In this document: in pieces, positions 55,701 to 64,000 of the stretch
Numbering within the stretch: position 1 is the first letter of the stretch
How the letters are laid out: every line of letters begins with the position of its first letter
Assembly (NCBI RefSeq): GCF_030936135.1
Contig: NC_082606.1
Coordinates: 8,426,755 to 8,490,754, forward strand
Direction: 5' to 3'
Origin: Gavia stellata
Taxonomy: Eukaryota > Chordata > Aves > Gaviiformes > Gaviidae
DNA: 64,000 bases
The notes under the pieces: generated by a model
The model's database searches: none
What the model was told of the DNA's origin: nothing
Seen by the model: only the letters and a program-made list of their open reading frames with translations
Made by a program: the position numbers and the translations under genes

Positions 55701-58700
55701 AATTCTGTGACAGCAGATTTTGATCTTTAGTTTAGGAGTCCCGAGTTTGACCTCTTCTTGTTCTTAACTATTGCACTCTGTGCTTTAACTCAGACTAAAA
55801 GTTCAGCTGCATGTGTCAGACTGCCCAGAATTAAGCCATTATGGATGCAGTCTTGACAGAACTAAACTTCCAATTCTGGATAAGAAGGGAATGTCTGAAA
55901 TGCCTGCAGAAGAGCAGAACGCAATACAAAACTCTAAATACCTCTTCCGGTGACATAGGATAAGTTTATAGACTTAAACAACTTTTTCCTGTCTTGAAAG
56001 TTTCTTTTGTGGAAAGGAATTTAAGAGCTGTTTATTCTGACAACAGTCTCAACTGTGTGAAAGATGGCAAGTGCTGAAGCAAGTACATTTGGGCTGTATT
56101 GACAGTACAGCCTGTACCCTTAGTGTATAGGCAATACTTGTTAAACCTTTTGCTGTCGCTAAGGATGTTCTGATGAATCTGTTCTGAAAGTATTAGTTTG
56201 AATGTAATAGAGAAGCATGTTGTTACCACAGTTAATGAATTAGTCATGAATAGCTATTTAGTTTGACACACCTTGAGAGTGTTCACCTACTGAAATCAGG
56301 TTTTCTTTTGTTCAGATAATTTCTTAATTATACAGGCTGAGGCATTTTTGCACCTGAGGCCATTAGGTAAGTTTTTTCACTTGACTTGTCCAGTATGTGG
56401 GTCTGTTCTCAGACCAGAATACATTTAAAATTGAACAAGTGGTTAGCAGGCTTATCCTGCTACTATATAGCAGAACTTTTCTTTGTGCTGAGTGTGGCTA
56501 GAGTCCAGGCTGGGACTGCAAGGGACAAAGCAAGCTGAACTTGTCCCATCAGTTTGATTGTAAGCTGCCTATTGTGGTTTGTACTGCATCTCTGATACTC
56601 AGGAACAGTTAAATAGCTCATAACTTAGTATGCAGGAAAAGAGACTTCAATCAAAAATACTGGTGGTAACTTTCTATTGTTCTAGAATGCATTTAAGACT
56701 TTGGGGAGTTTTTCCTAGTCTGCACTTCAAAATATGTAGCTGGAGAGTCAGTAATTGGGATGTTAACTACCTGTTGTGAGGTAGCTATGGTCATGAATTT
56801 CACATCTGAAGCAGACACTATTTTGGAAGAATATCTATTTTTATTTCAAAACTATTTTACCTGGGGACCACAACTAGATCTTAAAGTTAGAAGTCAAGGT
56901 TATTGGGTTTTTTCCTAGGGCTTTGAAAGTATTTTGTCATTCTGCTGTCTACAGATGTAGAGTAGTAGGCTAACTATAAAGTACTAATCCTGTTGCTGTT
57001 TGCTCATTGAGAGTGCAGGTGTACAAACAGGAAAAGAAAAAACAAACGGGAAGTTAATACTGTCTGATTGCCAAAACAAAAAAGTCCCAATTCAGTAGCT
57101 AAAATTATGTTCAAGCTGGTAACAGGATACAGTGAACAATGAAAAATGTTTTTTACGTTCTGTAGCTAAATGTGTCCTTTTAGGGCTTGTTTTGCAATTA
57201 TTCTTGACCAGTTGAAACTTTTGAGGCCAGTAGAAGTCTACCTCATTTAAATGAACCCTCTTACTTTTTTGACATACCTCAATGAGATGCCTAGTCACTT
57301 ACTTTTCATTCTTGGGATTTTTGAAGACTTGGGAATATACTCAAGAACTAAAACTACTCAGTTTTTTAAAGACTTTTAAAGTCAGTTAGGGCAAGTCAGG
57401 ATGTGTAAATAATAGAACTGGCAGGTGGGGGAGTACTTTCTGTTGTTCTATCCATTTGCTACTGTAGCTGTAATAAAACCTACTGTTTTCCCCTTTATTC
57501 CTGTTCCTGTCTTCCATTCTCTAGTGTGACAGTGTGAGAGAACCTCACTGAAGTACCAAAGCTGTGCAGAGCCTCTGTGATCACTCTCTCTGTGGATGCT
57601 GTTTTGTTCTGGTGCTGTTTTAATAAGGAAGTACGGGGGAATATATCTAAGGGGCATATTCCTAACAGCTGTCATGGTCTCTGTGTTGTGGAGCTCTCTT
57701 AGGAGCCTAAATAATCTATAGTGTGCGAGAGGGCTGGAATCCTCTGCTGGTTTTCACAGACAATGTATCCAAACTACATTGTGCACTCCGTGATGGAAGT
57801 ATGACTTGGTCTGCAATAGGCTGAGTGACAGATCCTACTTTCTCAACTAGGAAAGAGAATAAGGGGAATAAATCTAAGAGGGAATGGTCTGGGTTGGTGA
57901 GATGGTGGGAGCCTAGTCTGATCCAGGCAAGCTGCTTCCAATTTAAATGTGAAGATCTGCTCCTTCAGTTTGACCTTATACTCTTTCCATCTGTTTATAA
58001 GCCTTCAATATTACTGATGAAACTGGTTCAGTCTAACATTTGCTCTGATTCTAATCTTGTATAGGACACCTGTGCTTGTCCTCATTCCATTTATCAGCCA
58101 TGTGACTTTGAAATACTTGGCCTGACTCTGTAATCTTACCTCTTGGCTTCTGCAGTTGTCTTCCACAAGCTTTCCCTTCTATATCTTACCTTTCAGCAAG
58201 CCTTTACAGAGGTCCTCTATCTTCAACTGCAAATCCCAAAGGACATGCTCCACTTCATTACAGAATTCCAGTGTGATTTTTGGGGTTTGTCCCTTAAACG
58301 TTACCTGTCATACTATGTAATGTGATGTATAAGTTATGCCTTTATTAGTAGTTCTAAACAGGTCTAACCTTGCCCAGCCAATGGTTTTCTTAAATGGTGT
58401 GAGTAAACATTGGAACATTTCTCTGGTCCCTTTTAAAGTGCAGATTTCTATGGTAGTGCATACTAAAGGGAAACTTGCAATGAAACGCACTGTATAAAGG
58501 CAAAGAAGTTCTATTTTTACTTTGCAATAAGGTATGGAGATGAAAATGGATATACAAATGTTATCTCTGTTCATGAACCTGGTTACCTGAATAAGTCATG
58601 TTATTACTTAAATGCCTGTACATGAAACATGTGACTTCAAAAGTAGATTAAAAATTCATTTTTATCTTCATAGTACTCCTTACAGTTACTGCTACAGGGT

Positions 58701-60573
58701 GTTTGGGAGTGCAATAAATCTCCAATAGGAATAGTTGGTGTTAGATACTGCCAGTATTCCACAGACCACAAGTGTGTATTAAAAGATGCAGGAAAGCCCT
58801 TCTGTCATCCTAGCTGTTACTGTATGACTTAAAATGCAGAGTGTTTTTTTTCAAAGCTGCTGTCAATGCTACCTAAAAAGCAATACAGCTACTTTACAAC
58901 TGGACTCCAGAGTAAAAAAAAACCTGTTCTTGCAAAATGTTCCATGGTACCTTTAATCACTACAAATAACTGAAACCTCTTTGACGCTTTATTTGAAAGG
59001 TTTTTTCATTTTGCTAGCCCTTCTGCTGAACTAGTGGGCCGTTACTGACTTATCGATGACTAAATTACTAGTCGTGCTCTCATTAGAAACTCTGCATTTA
59101 CCTGATGCTCTTCCATGCAAATGCTGTGTAAATCAACCCTTGCTAAAGACTGAGATTTGACAGCAGCAAACTCCAAAGCAAGATAACTGCAGCTGCCTCC
59201 TGTTCGTTCTTACTGTGTTTCTGTGGAAACAAAATGATTCTGGCAGTCAGACATTGCACAAGGAGTATGCAGAAGCACATCTAATGGTCTGATTCTTTAA
59301 CCTACAGATTTTAAGAGGTGCTTTCATTAACTGGCTGAAGCATGCTTAGCTGCACAATATAGTTTTTCATACAGTTGTTCAGATTAACGTTTTGTAGGGG
59401 AAAGAAAGGCACAGACCAGGATGGTTGAAGATCATGTGCCTGATGTGTGATGTATTTTTCCACTATTGCTTTACTAGATGATACATAGAACTTTGCATGT
59501 TAAAGGAACCTTGTAGAAAACAAGCTTTTCTCACTATACTTCAAATAAACCAGAGCATGTAATGGCATCAGTGGGGGTTTTGAGTGGGAGTGTGAATCCC
59601 AAAGCTACATTGCTAAAGGACCAACCTTACAGCTTCAAATCCCACCTCATTTCCTGAAATGGCTAAATCATTTCATGCTTTGTGTCTTTATCCCCTTTTC
59701 CATCATATGTTTTAAGTCATATAATGGGATAGTGTACTGCCCTCAGGTGACCTTGATGGGGGTGAATGGCCCACACCTTATGAATACCAGTATTATACCT
59801 AGTAGCATTAGAAGTGGTAGGAGGTGACATGGCTGTGAACTGTGTACTCTGGCCTAACTTCACTCCTGGTCTACAGCTACTTCTAAATGCTGCAGTAATG
59901 TGAGGAAGTGTTACGTGTTAAAACCTAACAGTTTTTCACTGAATTAAATTGAAGTGACATCAATAGACATCTGAAAAGATAGAATGAGATTTTATGGTAC
60001 TGTGTATAAAACCTAAAGATTTAATAGGAAACTGTAAAGTGGATTATTCATCTATGTATTTAAAAACTTAACTGGATGAGGCATTCTAGTGTGCACAGAC
60101 TTTCAGATGCATGTTTCTGCATTTAAATGCAATACAACATACAGGAGAGGCATTTTGTATTGCTTATTATAAAAAATTTACAAATTTTACTAAAGAACAG
60201 TTTCTACTACTGTTGTCTTTTTTATTTTGAAAAACTTAAAGAAAAAACCCTGAGGCTTTCCTTAATTAACATATGTGATTCTAATAGCTTCTGTTAAGTG
60301 GATGTATAAACAATGGAGTGAGTCTAAAATACTAAAAATTGTATTCTCAATAGCAAAATAGCAAAGACTTGCAGATATATTTCAGTTGCTGGCAGTGCTG
60401 GCATCTTGCTTGTTTAAAAAAAAAATCTGTTTGCATAATGAGTTACTTTAGTCTTGTTGGATTTGGTCTTATTAGAGTTAATTTTGTTGATATTCTTTTG
60501 TGTGTGTTTGTGAAAGGTTACCTTGGAGGATGTCTGAAGCTCCAATTCCATAAACAATGAAAGAAATGTCTTT

Positions 60574-60636
60574 CATTTTAGTGTGGCAGACTAGCTGAAA
60601 TCTGTAACTTTAGGTTTCAGCTAGTCTACTGAAATG
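60574..60636. other. Long hairpin (13 + 9 bp stem, 14-nt loop)
   Basis: AGACTAGCTGAAA (60588-60600) is exactly complementary to TTTCAGCTAGTCT (60615-60627) around a 14-nt loop. After a 5-nt bulge on the left arm, CATTTTAGT (60574-60582) pairs with ACTGAAATG (60628-60636), with one G-U pair. The total stem is about 22 bp. It could be a small palindromic element or a pre-miRNA-like hairpin; sequence alone does not decide. Confidence 0.7.
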
Positions 60637-61857
60637 TGCAGGCAAGGAGGAAGACTTAAGATGTGTGGATTATGTCCTCTTTTTTTTTAAACTTAAAGAA
60701 AGGACACTATCTATAAAAATGGATAGGCTACCTCAGAATTGTCTTTCCTTACAGTCCTGCAGGGGCAAACATTCACAATTGGACTAGATACTTTTCTCAG
60801 AAGCAAGGGGAGAATGATTTTCTTTTCAACAAAACCTAACTAGTGTAAATAAAACTGGCAGAATAGGTTGGCAAGTTATTACAAATACCTGGATATTTCA
60901 TGGTTCTTTGTTCTTTTTTAATTATGTGTTCATAATTAGAAGAATTTTGGTTTTGAAAGCCTCTGAGTTTCACTATTTTGGGTATTGAATAATTCATGCT
61001 AAATGTTGTTTACGCATGTTTATGGCACCGAAGAACCTCAAGCAACTGATTAAAAAAGACTTACCGCATTCCTTTATTCACAATTATCCTCTGGTTAATA
61101 ACAACATTTAGACACAACTATCTTGACAAAATCTTAGCTATGTTTACGTAAAGACTGGTACTATGCTGACCCTCAGCATTGCATTATGAGGGCTGCCCAA
61201 ATCTTTCCCATTCCTGGATTTTTTTTTTAATTCCATGGAAAAATGTTCCAACACACTTTAAGTTTGTTTCCAGTTTGGCTTTTTCTTTTTTGTAAGGGCC
61301 CTTTTCTTTCTTTTCAGGTTTGTGTGGATGCTATGGCCAAGTACAAGCAGCTTGACTACAAAATGAGCTGTGCTGGAGTGTTTTATTAGGTTTATTCATA
61401 GAGGTTAAAGTGATGTTTGTCCTTAAGAAACTTTCTGAGCACTGACTTCTTCAGACTGTGCTAGAGTGATAGTTTGTGGTAGTATCAAAGAATAGCTTAG
61501 TTTTCTGTAAATAACTATTAAATCCGGTAACTGATGTTGGTCACAAGGAATTGTCTGGGATTACATAGAGAAAAAAATCTCACCTGAAATTGCTTGGAAG
61601 AACTTGGCTGTAAGTTGATATCTAAATTTTTTCAAAGGAAGAAAAGAGATTTTCATAAAAATCTATCTCATAAATGTAGAAACATGTACTGCATCAGTGC
61701 CTTTGCTTCTCATTTGTATTCAAACATCATAGGTCAATGCTCCAAAAGTTTATGGCATTGACTTAAATTGTTGGTCATCTAAGAATCTCACATAATCATA
61801 TTGTCATAAAATCCAGGGAAAACAGCAAGTACACAGTAGTAAGAAAGGGCAGTAGTT

Positions 61858-61873
61858 GTGGTCTGCAGACCAC
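61858..61873. repeat. 16-bp perfect palindrome
   Basis: GTGGTCTGCAGACCAC is its own reverse complement. It may be a dimeric transcription-factor site or chance. It lies in the putative MYO1E intron 1. Confidence 0.8.
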
Positions 61874-64000
61874 GGCAGTGTCTTTGTTGCTGTACATATC
61901 TAGCTTTCTGAAGTAGCCGAAGGTTGAAAGTCTGGCCTGCTTCTTAGCCAGGACTTAAAGCTGCCTGTTGTGAACCATTCTCAAGAACCAGCTGAGCTAC
62001 AGATGTCTGCTGCTTCAGAAACCAAAGGTCAGCTGAGACAGGAATGAGTGTTGCTCACAGGAAAAAGGGACAAAACCAGGCAGCTGTGTAGTAGCAGAAT
62101 TAGAGGTTGATCTCAGACAGTATGAAAATGGAATAAAGCTCTTTGTCCCTTCAGCAACTGCAGTGAAAGCCCTGAAAATGGACCAAAAGGCTAATACAGC
62201 ATGTTGAACCCTTAGTCAGCACCAGGGAAGTCCATAGAAAGTGTCAATATTTCTTTCTTAAAAAGTTGGCTTTTGGTATTGCTTCTGACACTTTATTTTT
62301 TTCCTTCTGGTTCTCGGTCTAACTTACAGGTGCCTCAGTTTTTCTAGGTGAGGTGTGAGGTAGGCAAAGAAACTGCTGTGGAAGGAGAAATATATTGGAA
62401 GGGTTTGTCAAAAGTTCATGACAGCCCCGCTGGAGTAATAGGAAATAACACTAAGCTGAACTTTTAATGGGTGCCTGTTCACTGACTACTTCTGTCCATC
62501 TGCATGCCTCACTCATGATGATGGTGCACAACTGAGGGGTGCGTGGCAGAATATGCTCTTACTGATGAAGTACAGGCTAAAGGTATAGCTACTGGTATTG
62601 CATTTGGGTCACATATTTTTAGCACACCACTTTAAATTGTATTTGTGTTCAGCAAGACAAAATCAAAGGCAGCATTTATAGCACAGCTGAAAGACCCTGA
62701 GCCACCCCTGCAGTCCCCACAGGGTCATAAGGAGTATGTTGCTTAGCAAGCTGACACGTAAGCTTAGAGGAAAGCTACTTAGAGTGCAAGTTGGGTTTTG
62801 AGCCAGAACTTGATTTTTAAAGGACCACAGATCTTGGGTTCAATATGGAGTGTAGAAAAAGGTAAAGCTGCCTCTAAGGGCTTCAACAGTGTAATGAATT
62901 GCAGCACCCAAAAGCTTTAGCTTTGGATATTGAGGGAGAGAAACAGTATTCACCTAACAGCTGTCTTTTCTGAATCGGAATGCTATGCTTAGATGAAAAG
63001 TCATTTAGATGGTTTTAGTTTACATTCAAAATTTATTTTTTTAGTTTATGTGGGTTTGACTTGGAGCTCAGAGTTTGAATGAGTCCAGAAATTAAAAGCA
63101 AGGCACATCACAAGCATTTTAGTGTGGTTTTGTGTTGAAGCCCTGCAAGCCAAAGTCTTCAGCCACAGTTTAATATCTGAGACTTAATGTTTTTTGCTCA
63201 ATTTCCCCTCCCCCCAAATTTTGAAACTTGGTGTTTCAGCTTGAATTTTACATGTTCTGAGTTTTCATTATGAAGTTTAGCATTTTGCTTAGGATGATAA
63301 AAGCTAGCTAGCCTTCTGTTTAGGAGAGAGGATGCTAAACTGTTTTACTGTTAAGGAATATAAAAAAGTAGTTGGGTTAATTGTGTTTAAAGTTATCTAG
63401 CAGAGAAGTTCTTTGAAGACTTGAATGAGATCTATGAGTTGATGGGGATGAAGGGAACCTGATGTAGAATGTAAAATCATGCAAAATACAGGTTTGCATC
63501 AATACGATTGGGGGAGAGAGAAACACGTATTTGGATTGGGCTTCAATTTTTGGATGCTTTGCATTTTTTTGCTATACTTGAGTGTTTAAATGAAAAAGAC
63601 CTTTAGTTAAATGGGTGTCTTCAACAGCAAATGTTAATAATTTTCTGACAGGAAGCCAGGATGAGACATAGAAATAGAAAATTAAAGGAAAAAGAAAATG
63701 CAGCATCACACTGCCCCACTGCAGAGATTCTTTTAAATAAAATCAGGGTAACTTACCTGCTGTGGTATGCAGCAGTTTTTCTTCAAAGCTGATACTTGGC
63801 TTTTCACTTGGTTTCCCTTTAACAGAAATAGTTTGAAACCTATGTGTATTTATGATGCTGATATTGAATTACAAGTTGTAACAGAAATTTAAATTTGGTC
63901 TTTTGCATAATTCTGCAAAATTGGTGATAAAGTTACAGGTTTTGTGAAACAGCAGCAATTTAAGCCTATAGGAGTGCATTCAGAGCTTCTTTGGCTCGCA

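Larger units (their letters stand above)
43707..64000 (+). other. MYO1E: Putative MYO1E intron 1 (partial)
   Basis: About 20.3 kb with no recognisable myosin exon. It is AT-rich, with many short tandem runs and no clear CR1 or other interspersed repeat that I can identify. Scattered open frames of 60-124 codons lack splice sites and protein-like composition. Exceptions worth noting are a terminal-exon-like segment at 61318-61389, a hairpin at 60574-60636 and a 16-bp palindrome at 61858-61873. A very long first intron is normal for this gene in mammals. Confidence 0.5.

Overview
The window is nuclear DNA from a vertebrate, almost certainly a bird. It is AT-rich, has three discrete CpG islands, has GT-AG introns in every coding gene, and has little interspersed repeat. 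The repeats that can be recognised are CR1 LINE fragments (typical of birds) and very old MIR-type SINE relics. Encoded residues of the first gene match what I remember of chicken alpha-7 nicotinic receptor, but the leader peptide appears to differ from chicken, so another bird is likely. The species cannot be named from this window.

Three genes can be supported. (1) CHRNA7, minus strand, 5' end only: exon 1 (signal peptide) at 1914-1968 and exon 2 (start of the ligand-binding domain) at 613-752, with a CpG-island promoter at about 1.59-2.66 kb. The rest of the gene lies beyond the left edge. (2) FAM81A, minus strand, nearly complete: seven coding exons between 20613 and 31646 join in frame to give about 366 residues of coiled-coil protein. 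A 5' splice donor at 36750 lies in a CpG island at about 36.4-37.3 kb. The small exon that supplies the first few residues is uncertain. (3) MYO1E, plus strand: a CpG island at about 43.05-44.2 kb and a putative first exon that ends exactly after its ATG (43704-43706). The rest of the window would be its long first intron. This call depends mainly on conserved gene order (FAM81A and MYO1E are head to head in mammals).

Layout: 1-2.7 kb CHRNA7 5' end; 2.7-20.6 kb non-coding intergenic DNA between two genes in tandem on the minus strand; 20.6-37 kb FAM81A; 37.3-43 kb a divergent intergenic spacer with two CR1 fragments; 43-64 kb MYO1E promoter and intron 1. CHRNA7 and FAM81A both have synaptic roles and MYO1E is a membrane-cytoskeleton motor. 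They are not a pathway cluster, and no operon-like or defence-like system is present.

The points most worth a second look are: the unresolved FAM81A start exon; an RFX X-box in the FAM81A island; a CArG/CRE/AP-2 cluster in the MYO1E island; a 22-bp-stem hairpin in MYO1E intron 1; a perfect 16-bp inverted repeat at 19.3 kb; and three isolated exon-like open frames (7.8, 11.3 and 61.3 kb) that fit no gene I recognise.
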